64,000 bases of DNA from Corynebacterium simulans (GTDB lineage Bacteria > Actinomycetota > Actinomycetes > Mycobacteriales > Mycobacteriaceae): assembly GCF_001586215.1 (NCBI RefSeq), contig NZ_CP014634.1, forward strand, positions 1,922,001 through 1,986,000, read 5' to 3'. Shown here piece by piece: positions 57,054-64,000 of this stretch. Each line of letters opens with the position of its first letter. The stretch's first letter is position 1. The translations under genes were made by a program, and so were the position numbers. The notes under the pieces were generated by a model, which did not search any database, was not told the origin of the DNA, and was given only the letters and a program-made list of their open reading frames with translations.

Positions 57054-58670
57054 ATGGCACATGAACGAGCTGGCCAGCTTGCGCAACCAAGTGACCTCAT
57101 CGATATCGCGGAACTTGTCACCGCCTACTACACCCGTGTTCCCGATGTAGAAAACCCGGATCAGCAGGTGGTCTTCGGTACCTCTGGTCACCGCGGTTCG
57201 GCCTTGGACGCTGCTTTCAATGAACAGCACATTCTGGCGATTACCCAGGCCATCGTGGATTACCGTAAAGAGCAGGGCACCCGGGGCGCAATCTTTGTCG
57301 GCCGCGATACCCATGCGCTTTCGGAGCCAGCCATGGTCTCTGCACTGGAGGTCCTGCTTGCAAATGAGGTTGAGGTGCGTGTCGACGACCGTGGCCGCTA
57401 CACCCCGACCCCTGCTATCTCGCATGCCATCCTGACGCACCCGGGTACTGACGGCATCGTCATTACGCCTTCGCATAACCCGCCACGCGATGGCGGCTTC
57501 AAGTACAACCCACCAACGGGCGGGCCCGCCGATACTGTTGCCACGGATTGGATTGCGGCGCGCGCCAATGACTATCTGCGAGAAGGTCTTGCCGGTGTTG
57601 CCCGTGTAAACGTTTCCGGCGTGTTGGACGAGCGCTGCGTAAAGCACAATTACGTCGATTCTTACGTGGCCGATCTGCGAAACGTCGTGGACATGGATGC
57701 CATCAAGAAGGCCGGCCTGCGCATCGGCGCTGACCCGATGGGCGGTGCCTCGGTGGACTATTGGGCGGCCATTGCCGAGCATTACGATCTGGACCTTACG
57801 GTGGTAAATCCGGCGGTGGATGGAACCTTCCGCTTCATGACGCTCGATACCGATGGCTTGATTCGCATGGATTGCTCCTCGCCGAACGCTATGGCCTCGC
57901 TCATCGCAAACCGCGAAAAGTTCGACCTGGCCACCGGCAACGACGCGGATGCGGACCGCCATGGCATCGTCACCCCGGATGCCGGGCTGATGAATCCAAA
58001 CCACTACCTCGCAGTGGCCATTGACTACCTGTTTAGTCACCGCCCACAGTGGGGCAATGCTGGCGTGGGCAAGACGTTGGTTTCTTCCTCCATGGTGGAC
58101 CGTGTCGTCGCCAAGCTCGGGCGCGAGCTGGTTGAGGTGCCTGTCGGCTTCAAGTGGTTTGTGCCTGGCCTTCTAGATGGCAGCATCGGCTTCGGCGGGG
58201 AGGAATCTGCTGGTGCTTCCTTCCTGCGTTTCGATGGCTCCGTGTGGTCTACCGATAAAGATGGCATCATCATGGATTTGCTCGCTGCTGAAATCACTGC
58301 GGTAACCGGCAAGAGCCCGTCGCAGCGCTACGCGGAGCTGGCTGAAGAATTCGGCGCCCCAGCTTATGCGCGCACCGATGCACCCGCTGACCGCGCGCAA
58401 AAAGCCATCCTGAAAAAGCTTTCCCCGCAGCAGGTAGAGGCCACAGAGCTAGCCGGCGAGGAAATCACCGCTAAGCTCACCGAGGCGCCCGGAAATGGGG
58501 CTGCCATCGGTGGCCTTAAGGTGACAACCCGCAATGCTTGGTTTGCCGCGCGCCCATCCGGCACGGAAGATAAATACAAGATTTACGCGGAGTCTTTCCT
58601 GGGTGAGGGACATCTCAGGAAAGTGCAAGAAGAAGCACAGGCACTTGTTACCCAAGTACTAGAAGTTTAG
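57054..58670 (+). CDS. pgm: Phosphoglucomutase (alpha-D-glucose-phosphate)
   Basis: The 538-residue enzyme interconverts glucose-1-phosphate and glucose-6-phosphate for glycogen and sugar-nucleotide synthesis. The phosphoserine is Ser140 in [12 protein letters not shown]; the metal loop is [12 protein letters not shown] and the sugar/phosphate loops are [13 protein letters not shown] and [16 protein letters not shown] 57054 has AAGGAG (57042-57047) upstream. Upstream 56950-56967 contains TTCCCCC and GGGGGTT stretches facing each other. Confidence 0.95.
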   Translation: MAHERAGQLAQPSDLIDIAELVTAYYTRVPDVENPDQQVVFGTSGHRGSALDAAFNEQHILAITQAIVDYRKEQGTRGAIFVGRDTHALSEPAMVSALEVLLANEVEVRVDDRGRYTPTPAISHAILTHPGTDGIVITPSHNPPRDGGFKYNPPTGGPADTVATDWIAARANDYLREGLAGVARVNVSGVLDERCVKHNYVDSYVADLRNVVDMDAIKKAGLRIGADPMGGASVDYWAAIAEHYDLDLTVVNPAVDGTFRFMTLDTDGLIRMDCSSPNAMASLIANREKFDLATGNDADADRHGIVTPDAGLMNPNHYLAVAIDYLFSHRPQWGNAGVGKTLVSSSMVDRVVAKLGRELVEVPVGFKWFVPGLLDGSIGFGGEESAGASFLRFDGSVWSTDKDGIIMDLLAAEITAVTGKSPSQRYAELAEEFGAPAYARTDAPADRAQKAILKKLSPQQVEATELAGEEITAKLTEAPGNGAAIGGLKVTTRNAWFAARPSGTEDKYKIYAESFLGEGHLRKVQEEAQALVTQVLEV

Positions 58671-58686
58671 GGCTAAACTATCTCGG

Positions 58687-59151
58687 GTGACTAAGAAAAT
58701 CGACAAGAAGCTGATCCTGGACGTCATCAGTGCGTTCGCTCGCTTCTACATGGCTTATATCTGGATTAAAGCCGGTTACGCCAAGTTGGGTGAAAATCTT
58801 TCAGTAACCCAATCTATTAGTGCTTATGAAATCTTCACACCCGAGTGGTCTGAATATCTTGCGCATCTAATCGCCCCATTGGAAATCTGTGGTGGCGTCC
58901 TGCTGCTTCTAGGTCTTTTCTTGCGTCCGTCCTCTAAGGTTGCCACTTTTGTTCTTTTGCTGTTCATGATCGGCATCGGGCAAGCTTGGGGCCGCGGTTT
59001 GGGAATTGATTGCGGATGCTTCACAGTCAATCCTGACGAAGATGCGCAAGTGATGAACTATATGCAGACTCTTGCTCGTGATACGTTCTACCTCATCTTG
59101 ACGGTGTGGACGATTAAGCGTCCGTTCAACAAATTTGCGTTGCACCCTTAG
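58687..59151 (+). CDS. DoxX/MauE-like redox-associated membrane protein
   Basis: The 154-residue protein has four transmembrane helices (first VISAFARFYMAYIWIKAGYAKL; later CGGVLLLLGLFL and SSKVATFVLLLFMIGIGQAWG) and a conserved-looking GIDCGCF with two Cys. MauE/DoxX-like proteins often pair with thiol oxidoreductases, and here the next gene encodes a DsbA-like protein. TAAACT ends 7 nt before the GTG start, so it is likely leaderless. A role in supplying electrons to, or re-oxidising, the partner is inferred. Confidence 0.82.
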   Translation: MTKKIDKKLILDVISAFARFYMAYIWIKAGYAKLGENLSVTQSISAYEIFTPEWSEYLAHLIAPLEICGGVLLLLGLFLRPSSKVATFVLLLFMIGIGQAWGRGLGIDCGCFTVNPDEDAQVMNYMQTLARDTFYLILTVWTIKRPFNKFALHP

Positions 59152-59186
59152 ACTCTTAGAACAAGCCATTTAAAAGGAGAATGCCA

Positions 59187-59957
59187 GTGGCAAAAGTAAC
59201 TAACCCGAATAGCAAGGGTAACTCGGGCTTTATCTGGGCAGTTGGAGTTCTGCTCGTTATCGCGGCCGTCGTTATTGGATACATCGTTATCAGCGGCAAG
59301 GACGCAAAGTCCGACAAGATTGCAGAAAACGCAGTCGACGTCACCATGGAAACCTCTGTTGATGACAACGGAGTTGTGACGTTGAAGAGCGCAAAGACCA
59401 AGGAAAGCACCCCAGAAGTAGACCTCTACGAGGACTTTTCTTGCCCTCACTGCGCTGAGCTCGCTGAAGGTAGCGACAAGCCGATGAAGGAAGCCGTAGA
59501 AAACGGCGAGCTCGTGGTCAACATTCATACGTTGAACTTCTTGGATCTGCGCGGTGTCGACCTTGAGAAGTTCATGTCTGATGAAAGCATCAAGCTCGAG
59601 GGACATTCCTCGAAGGCTGCATCCGTGATGGACATTATTGCTCGCTCCGGTGATGCGAAAACCTACTGGAATATGCGCGCCTACCTTCTTGAGAACCAGC
59701 AGTCTGTCGGCTCCTGGGACTTTGACGACTTTGCAGAAGCGGCAAAGGGCTTTGGTGCGGACGACGATGTTACCAAGAAGGTCAAGAACACCAACGTGGA
59801 TGCCGGCAACGAAAATGGTCGCGCTAACGCCAAGAAGCTGAAGGATACGACTGGTTCTGTGTCTTCGCCGCGTGTACTGAAGAACGGCAAGGATATCGAT
59901 CCTCCTAAGGGTACGCCGGTGTCTCAGTGGAACTTCGTTGAGCAGGTTGTTAAGTAA
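59187..59957 (+). CDS. Membrane-anchored DsbA-like thioredoxin-fold protein
   Basis: The 256-residue protein has one N-terminal anchor (SGFIWAVGVLLVIAAVVIGYIVISG) and an extracytoplasmic thioredoxin domain with C86-P-H-C89 in DLYEDFSCPHCAEL. It likely forms or shuffles disulfides in exported proteins, as the DsbA/TlpA-like MdbA of actinobacteria does. GTG 59187 is preferred over ATG 59181 because AAGGAG (59174-59179) then has normal spacing. It follows the DoxX/MauE-like gene by 35 bp and ends in a terminator at 59984-60014. Confidence 0.87.
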   Translation: MAKVTNPNSKGNSGFIWAVGVLLVIAAVVIGYIVISGKDAKSDKIAENAVDVTMETSVDDNGVVTLKSAKTKESTPEVDLYEDFSCPHCAELAEGSDKPMKEAVENGELVVNIHTLNFLDLRGVDLEKFMSDESIKLEGHSSKAASVMDIIARSGDAKTYWNMRAYLLENQQSVGSWDFDDFAEAAKGFGADDDVTKKVKNTNVDAGNENGRANAKKLKDTTGSVSSPRVLKNGKDIDPPKGTPVSQWNFVEQVVK

Positions 59958-59983
59958 GACAGCCTGATACTTAACCAGAATTC

Positions 59984-60014
59984 AATGGGCAGCCCGTTCC
60001 GGCTGCCCATTTTG
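59984..60014 (+). terminator. Terminator of the DoxX-DsbA-like pair
   Basis: AATGGGCAGCC (59984-59994) pairs perfectly with GGCTGCCCATT (60001-60011) over a 6-nt loop and is followed by TT. Confidence 0.85.
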
Positions 60015-60098
60015 CTGTCCAACAGGCGATTTGGTTTAGCTCGATGGCCTTTGGTACCTTTATCTCAGTTGCTAGCGCGAGTGCTTCGCGTTAGGAAT

Positions 60099-60171
60099 GG
60101 GGCTATGGCGCAGCTGGTAGCGCATCACACTGGCAGTGTGGGGGTCACGGGTTCGAATCCCGTTAGCTCCA
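60099..60171 (+). tRNA. tRNA-Ala (anticodon GGC)
   Basis: A 73-nt cloverleaf has acceptor GGGGCTA pairing with TAGCTCC, anticodon loop CTGGCAG with GGC, stem TCACA/TGTGG and T-arm CGGGTTCGAATCCCG. Confidence 0.93.
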
Positions 60172-60177
60172 CAGATG

Positions 60178-60209
60178 AGGGCCGTCACTTTTTGTGGCGG
60201 CCCTTCTTG
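60178..60209 (+). terminator. Terminator after tRNA-Ala
   Basis: AGGGCCGTCAC (60178-60188) pairs with GTGGCGGCCCT (60194-60204) with one G-U pair and a T-loop, followed by TCTTG. Confidence 0.75.
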
Positions 60210-60245
60210 TGTTTTCGCGTGTCAGTAACGCGTACCGTGGTTGGT

Positions 60246-60980
60246 ATGGAGACTTTTAATAAGCGCGTTCGCACTGCCGACCAAGCTGGCGCCGAGGCAG
60301 CGGGGCTGCGGTGGCTGGCGCAGGCGCGGTCTGACGTTGTTGTTGAGGTAGTAGGGGTGGGGGAGCGCTCGATTAGCACCCGTCGCGTTGCCGAGGCGCG
60401 GCCGACGGCTAATGCCGCGCAGGCTTTCGGGCGGGCGCTGCGGGAGGTGCACGCTTCTGGTGCGGATGCTTTCGGTGCGGCCCCGGAGGGGTGGACGGGC
60501 CGCAATTATATTGGCCGTGTTGAGCAGGAATGCCGGCCGGTCGAGCACTGGGGCGATTTTTATGTGCACCAGCGGGTGCTGCCCTTCGTGGAGGCTAATG
60601 GTGCGCTGGATGAGGGCTACCGGGACGTCGTCAAGCGCACCTGCGATGCGGTGCTAAAGCGGCATTGGGATGGGTGTCCCGCGCGCATCCATGGCGATTT
60701 ATGGGCTGGCAACGTGCTTTTTACTGCCGATAGCGCGGTCATGATTGACCCGGCCGCCCACGGCGGGCACCCGCTGACAGATCTGGCCATGCTTGATCTT
60801 TTTGGCGTGCCCTACCTGGACGATATCTACCGCGGATATGGGCTGGCGCCCGATGAAAAGCGTTGGTTCCCGCTCCATCAGCTACATCCCCTTGCGGTAC
60901 ACGCGCTGACCCATGGCGTGGCCTATCATCGCGCGCTTGGCGACGCCGCGCATGCCGCCCTGGAGCTTTTAGAAGGGTAG
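60246..60980 (+). CDS. Fructosamine kinase-family phosphotransferase
   Basis: The 244-residue kinase-fold protein has the aminoglycoside-phosphotransferase-like motif IHGDLWAGNVLF (catalytic Asp) and VMIDPAAHGGHPLTDLAML (metal-binding Asp). This wording fits the fructosamine-3-kinase family, which repairs glycated amines. The N-lobe is short, with the glycine/lysine loop much reduced, as in bacterial members. TACCGT ends 7 nt before the ATG, so it is likely leaderless. Choline/aminoglycoside kinase is a less likely alternative. Confidence 0.82.
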   Translation: METFNKRVRTADQAGAEAAGLRWLAQARSDVVVEVVGVGERSISTRRVAEARPTANAAQAFGRALREVHASGADAFGAAPEGWTGRNYIGRVEQECRPVEHWGDFYVHQRVLPFVEANGALDEGYRDVVKRTCDAVLKRHWDGCPARIHGDLWAGNVLFTADSAVMIDPAAHGGHPLTDLAMLDLFGVPYLDDIYRGYGLAPDEKRWFPLHQLHPLAVHALTHGVAYHRALGDAAHAALELLEG

Positions 60981-61007
60981 GCAGGCCGAGTTAAACCCAG
61001 TGCGCGT

Positions 61008-61823
61008 TTATAGGGAGTGCGGGCCCGGCGGCATGATGCGCTTGTGCGCGCCGCGATGCCAGAGCTCTTCGATACGGGTACGGGCAGAGTCCGGGACCTC
61101 TTTGCCCTCAAGGTAGTCATCGATATGAGCGTAACTTACCCCGAGAGCTTCCTCGTCGGGCAGCTGCGGGCGGTCTTCCTCTAAATCTGCCGTGGGGATT
61201 TTCTTCCACGTCGACTCCGGCGCACCCAGGTGGCGCAGCAGCTGGGCACCCTGGCGCTTGTTGAGCCCTTCCAGCGGCACGAGGTCGGCCGCACCATCGC
61301 CCCACTTGGTGAAGAAGGCCGCGAGGTTCTCAGCAGCGTGATCGGTGCCGATGACCAGCGCGCCGACCTCACCGGCGATGGCGTACTGTGCTGTCATGCG
61401 CAGACGGGCCTTGACGTTTCCGCGGTTGAAATCCCCTAAGCCCGGCTTGTCCAGGCTCTTCGCCACGGCGTCGTCAATGCCCTGCGTGGCTGGGGCAATA
61501 TCCACCGTTAGACGATGATCCGGCTGGATGAAATCAAGGGCAATCTGTGCGTCCGCTTCATCGACCTGCACGCCGTGCGGCAGACGTACAGCCCAGAACT
61601 GCGTGCCTTCCACCTTCTCCACCGCCATTTGTGCCAAGCGGCCGGCGAGGGTGGAATCTTGCCCGCCTGAAATGCCCAGGACGAAACCTTTGGCGCCAGT
61701 GTTGCGCAGATAATCCGCAAGGAAGTTAACGCGCGATTCCACTTCTTGTTCTGGATCGATTAAGGGTTTAACACCCAGGGCTTTTATGATGCTTTCTTGC
61801 AACGGAAGTCCAGTTTGCGACAT
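61008..61823 (-). CDS. nadE: NH3-dependent NAD+ synthetase
   Basis: The 271-residue enzyme amidates nicotinic acid adenine dinucleotide to NAD. The ATP-pyrophosphatase loop is [37 protein letters not shown] and [18 protein letters not shown] are family segments. It lacks a glutaminase domain and so uses ammonia. ATG 61823 was chosen because TACCAT ends 7 nt before it; ATG 61832 is the alternative. It diverges from the sugar porter gene 34 bp away. Confidence 0.94.
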   Translation of the reverse strand: MSQTGLPLQESIIKALGVKPLIDPEQEVESRVNFLADYLRNTGAKGFVLGISGGQDSTLAGRLAQMAVEKVEGTQFWAVRLPHGVQVDEADAQIALDFIQPDHRLTVDIAPATQGIDDAVAKSLDKPGLGDFNRGNVKARLRMTAQYAIAGEVGALVIGTDHAAENLAAFFTKWGDGAADLVPLEGLNKRQGAQLLRHLGAPESTWKKIPTADLEEDRPQLPDEEALGVSYAHIDDYLEGKEVPDSARTRIEELWHRGAHKRIMPPGPHSL

Positions 61824-61857
61824 GACGCCCATGGTAGCGGGCTGCAAGGATGAACGA

Positions 61858-63201
61858 GTGAGAATTAAAACCTATGTCAAAGTCGTCGCCGCAGTCGCCG
61901 CACTAGGTGGCCTCCTCTTTGGCTACGACACCGGCGTTATGTCCGGTGCGCTGCTATTCATCGGTCCCGAATTCGACATGAATGCCAACCAGGAGGGCTG
62001 GGTTACCTCCATGCTCTTAGTTGGCGCCGCCGTCGGCGCGCTCGTTGCCGGCCGCGTCGCGGATGCAATCGGCCGCCGCAAGACCCTGATTCTCGGTGGC
62101 GCAGTATTCGTCGCTGGTTCGGTGTGGTGTGCGCTTGCCGGTTCTGTTGTGGCACTAGCTGCCGCCCGCACCTTCCTGGGGGTTGCGGTAGGCGCAGTAT
62201 CCATTGTTTCGCCGATGTATATCTCCGAAATTTCCCCAGCGCGTGCCCGCGGGCGCCTGGTTTCGCTGAATACCTTGATGATCGTTGTCGGTCAGCTGGT
62301 GGCCTACCTGGTCAACTCCGCGCTCGCCGGCACCGGCTCATGGCGGTGGATGCTAGGTCTTGCCGCCGTTCCTGGCGCCATGCTCGCCGTGGGCATGACC
62401 TTCCTGCCTGATACACCGGCCTGGCTGCTAAAGAAGCATCGCATCGACGAGGCCTGGAAGCTTGCCGCGCGCGTCGGTATCTCTGGAACCGAGCTCGGAA
62501 CCGCTGGGGCGGCGGGAGCTTCCGGAGCCGCAAAACGCGGCGAATGGGCGCGCCTAAAGGAAGAACGCTGGCTGCAAGTGACCGTGCTGCTTGCCATGCT
62601 GATGGGGCTTACTCAGCAGATAACCGGCGTTAATGCCATCGTGTACTTTGCCCCGACCATGATGAGTCAGGTGGGTATTTCTACAGCGAACGCCGTGTAT
62701 ACCTCCATCCTCATCGGCACCGTCTCCGTAGTCGCCTGCTGGTTGGGCCTGAAAGTCGTCGACCGCATCGGGCGCAAGCGCCTGCTCAGCATCGGCCTGA
62801 CCGGAAACGTCATTTCCTTGGTCGTTCTTTCCATCGCGTACCGCTTTGCCGAGGGCTCAACACCTATGGCGTTGTTGTCGCTGGCGTTTATGGCCCTTTT
62901 CATTGCTTTCCAGCAGGCCGCTGTATCGCCGACCACCTGGCTGCTCATCTCCGAGCTCGTTCCCCCTGAGGTCCGCGGCATCGGCATGGGTATCGCCGGG
63001 CTTTCCCTGTGGGTAACCAACTGGGCGGTCGCGCAGTTCTTCCTGCCAATGGTCGAGTGGTTGACTGGTCCCGTTGCCTTTATGATCTTTGCTTTCTTAG
63101 GCTTTGCGGCGATCGCTTATACCAAGCTGTTGGTGCCGGAGACGATGGGCCGTAGTCTGGAAGAAGTAGGCGATGAGATGCAGGAGCGCTACGCTAATTA
63201 A
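61858..63201 (+). CDS. Sugar porter family MFS transporter
   Basis: The 447-residue protein has twelve transmembrane helices of the sugar porter family, starting [25 protein letters not shown]. Family motifs are ADAIGRRKT (loop 2-3), [10 protein letters not shown] (after helix 6), [14 protein letters not shown] (helix 7), DRIGRKRL (loop 8-9) and [11 protein letters not shown] at the end. The start is GTG 61858 with AAGGA 7 nt upstream. It resembles proton-linked myo-inositol or hexose carriers of corynebacteria; the exact sugar is not decided by sequence. Confidence 0.9.
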   Translation: MRIKTYVKVVAAVAALGGLLFGYDTGVMSGALLFIGPEFDMNANQEGWVTSMLLVGAAVGALVAGRVADAIGRRKTLILGGAVFVAGSVWCALAGSVVALAAARTFLGVAVGAVSIVSPMYISEISPARARGRLVSLNTLMIVVGQLVAYLVNSALAGTGSWRWMLGLAAVPGAMLAVGMTFLPDTPAWLLKKHRIDEAWKLAARVGISGTELGTAGAAGASGAAKRGEWARLKEERWLQVTVLLAMLMGLTQQITGVNAIVYFAPTMMSQVGISTANAVYTSILIGTVSVVACWLGLKVVDRIGRKRLLSIGLTGNVISLVVLSIAYRFAEGSTPMALLSLAFMALFIAFQQAAVSPTTWLLISELVPPEVRGIGMGIAGLSLWVTNWAVAQFFLPMVEWLTGPVAFMIFAFLGFAAIAYTKLLVPETMGRSLEEVGDEMQERYAN

Positions 63202-63327
63202 TCAGTGTTTTGGTTATGGCGCGCGCGTGGGGTAAGATTTTTCCTCGTGTCATGGCCGTAACTTTGATGGCTGTGCTTTAAAAGTATTCAACCGCATGAA
63301 GTTTGCGCATAACGAAAGGAGCGCCCG

Positions 63328-63450
63328 ATGAAGGTTCGTAAGTCTCTTCGGTCGCTGAAGAAGAAGCCGGGCGCCCAGGTTATTCGCCGCCACGGTAAGG
63401 TCTTCGTGATCAACAAGAAGGATCCGCGCTTCAAGGCTCGCCAGGGCTAG
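63328..63450 (+). CDS. rpmJ: 50S ribosomal protein L36, zinc-free type (type B)
   Basis: The 40-residue basic protein ([20 protein letters not shown] and [20 protein letters not shown]) is the alternative, Cys-free L36: the four zinc ligands of the usual C+ type are absent. Such paralogues are used when zinc is scarce. AAAGGAG precedes the ATG. It is followed by a strong terminator (63473-63518) and no Zur site was recognised upstream. Confidence 0.9.
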   Translation: MKVRKSLRSLKKKPGAQVIRRHGKVFVINKKDPRFKARQG

Positions 63451-63472
63451 AAGCATCGGCTTTCTTGATTAG

Positions 63473-63518
63473 AAGCACCCTCCTAGGACTTCGGTTCTAG
63501 GCGGGTGCTTTTCTTTTA
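63473..63518 (+). terminator. Terminator of rpmJ
   Basis: AAGCACCC (63473-63480) pairs with GGGTGCTT (63503-63510); inner CCTAG/CTAGG extends the stem over a GACTTCGGTT loop, followed by TTCTTTT. Confidence 0.85.
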
Positions 63519-63893
63519 CGCTTGCCGACGTCGCCTTGGCTGCCCGATCCGCATCTCCTGTTGCGGGTGTTTTTAAAACGATCGGTGGGCAAAGAATTGG
63601 TGACAATAGTGTTCTTTGTCACAACTTTAGGTTGCCGGCAGGTAAACTTGCAGGAGTCTCATCGGTGTAATTTCATGGCCGAGCGTCGGGCGGGTCAACA
63701 TGTGGGGTCTGGGTAGATAACATGCTGGGAATATCACGAATGTAACTACTATATGTAGTATGGGTTGCAGCTTTTTGCCACAAAGTATAGTGTCGTTCGT
63801 GTCGTTCCGGTGGGCTGGATAAAGCGCTAAAGGCGCACCTAGTTAGGCCGGATAACCCTTAAAAACTTGAACTAGCGTCAAAGGACTTTCATC
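63519..63893. other. Spacer with nrdH promoter region
   Basis: These 375 bases hold no gene. From 63680 on they become a regulatory region: two NrdR-type boxes (63746-63793), -10-like TATAGT (63787-63792) and AAAGGA at 63880-63885 as ribosome site for nrdH. Confidence 0.6.
63746..63793 (+). promoter_or_regulatory. Tandem NrdR boxes before nrdH
   Basis: CTACTATATGTAGTAT (63746-63761) and CCACAAAGTATAGTGT (63778-63793) match the NrdR consensus aCaCwAtATaTwGtGt at 12 and 13 of 16 positions by eye. They are 32 bp apart, three helical turns, as usual for NrdR repression of ribonucleotide reductase genes. Confidence 0.65.
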
Positions 63894-64000
63894 ATGAGCA
63901 TCACTCTCTACACCAAGCCAGCTTGCGTCCAGTGCAACGCTACTAAGAAGGCCCTCGACCGTGCTGGCCTTGAATACACCTCTGTAGACGTCACCCTTGA
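63894..64000 (+). CDS. nrdH: Glutaredoxin-like protein NrdH, 5' part
   Basis: The frame from ATG 63894 reads MSITLYTKPACVQCNATKKA and runs out of the window. The CVQC redox pair and beta-alpha thioredoxin start are typical of NrdH, the electron donor of class Ib ribonucleotide reductase. AAAGGA precedes the ATG. nrdI and nrdE are expected next. Confidence 0.92.
   Translation, partial: MSITLYTKPACVQCNATKKALDRAGLEYTSVDVTL

Overview
The window reads as a moderately GC-rich Corynebacterium chromosome segment. Markers of a mycolic-acid, mycothiol-making actinobacterium are a mycolyltransferase (8711-9748), MshD (26132-27052), a DUF3073 protein, a RamA-type LuxR regulator and an FabG4/HtdX-type locus. 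Gene order from the nuclease through pur, mshD, pst, phoU, dus, cat, cysE/cysK, ramA and murA matches what I remember of the C. glutamicum chromosome. The species cannot be fixed from sequence reading alone. Many starts lie about 7 nt after a TANNNT hexamer with no Shine-Dalgarno sequence, so leaderless transcription looks common.

Layout. 1-8.6 kb: the end of an oligopeptidase B gene, a DUF2334 protein, a secreted ExeM/NucH-type nuclease flanked by paired palindromes, and a single-chain fused PurL. 8.7-17.7 kb: lipid and envelope genes (mycolyltransferase, hemolysin III-like protein, acyl-CoA oxidase-like enzyme, thiolase, FabG4-type reductase, MaoC dehydratase, two-domain thioesterase). 17.7-27 kb: purF-purM and a block also conserved in mycobacteria (sterol-carrier-like protein, DUF3073, YgfZ, PabC, nitrobindin-like protein), then a lipid kinase, a DUF2993 protein and MshD. 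27.2-34.8 kb: the high-affinity phosphate system pstSCAB with phoU convergent; a complete IS21 element with a 6-bp target duplication sits between pstB and the shared terminator. 34.9-37.8 kb: a DusB-type tRNA-dihydrouridine synthase and a Cat-type CoA transferase.

37.8-40.8 kb: tRNA-Lys followed by an AT-richer island with an ABC ATPase, two uncharacterised membrane proteins and a possible small peptide gene. This is the least explained part of the window. 40.8-46.5 kb: CsoR, four tRNAs (Glu, Asp, Asp, Phe), a small GNAT protein, cysE, cysK, ramA with three ACCCCC boxes exactly 41 bp apart, and a fosfomycin-insensitive-type murA. 46.5-52.4 kb: a complete 16S-23S-5S operon with no spacer tRNA. 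52.4-64 kb: a MacB/FtsX-like ABC system, two crcB fluoride-channel genes with an overlooked 55-residue gene upstream, pgm, a DoxX/MauE-like plus DsbA-like pair, tRNA-Ala, a fructosamine kinase-like protein, nadE, a sugar porter, a zinc-free L36 gene, and the start of nrdH behind two NrdR-type boxes.

Functional links. purL, purF and purM supply three steps of purine synthesis. The lipid block gives thiolase, reductase, dehydratase, oxidase and thioesterase activities for acyl-CoA turnover. pstSCAB-PhoU controls phosphate import, CysE-CysK makes cysteine (also a mycothiol precursor), and RamA with Cat belongs to acetate metabolism.
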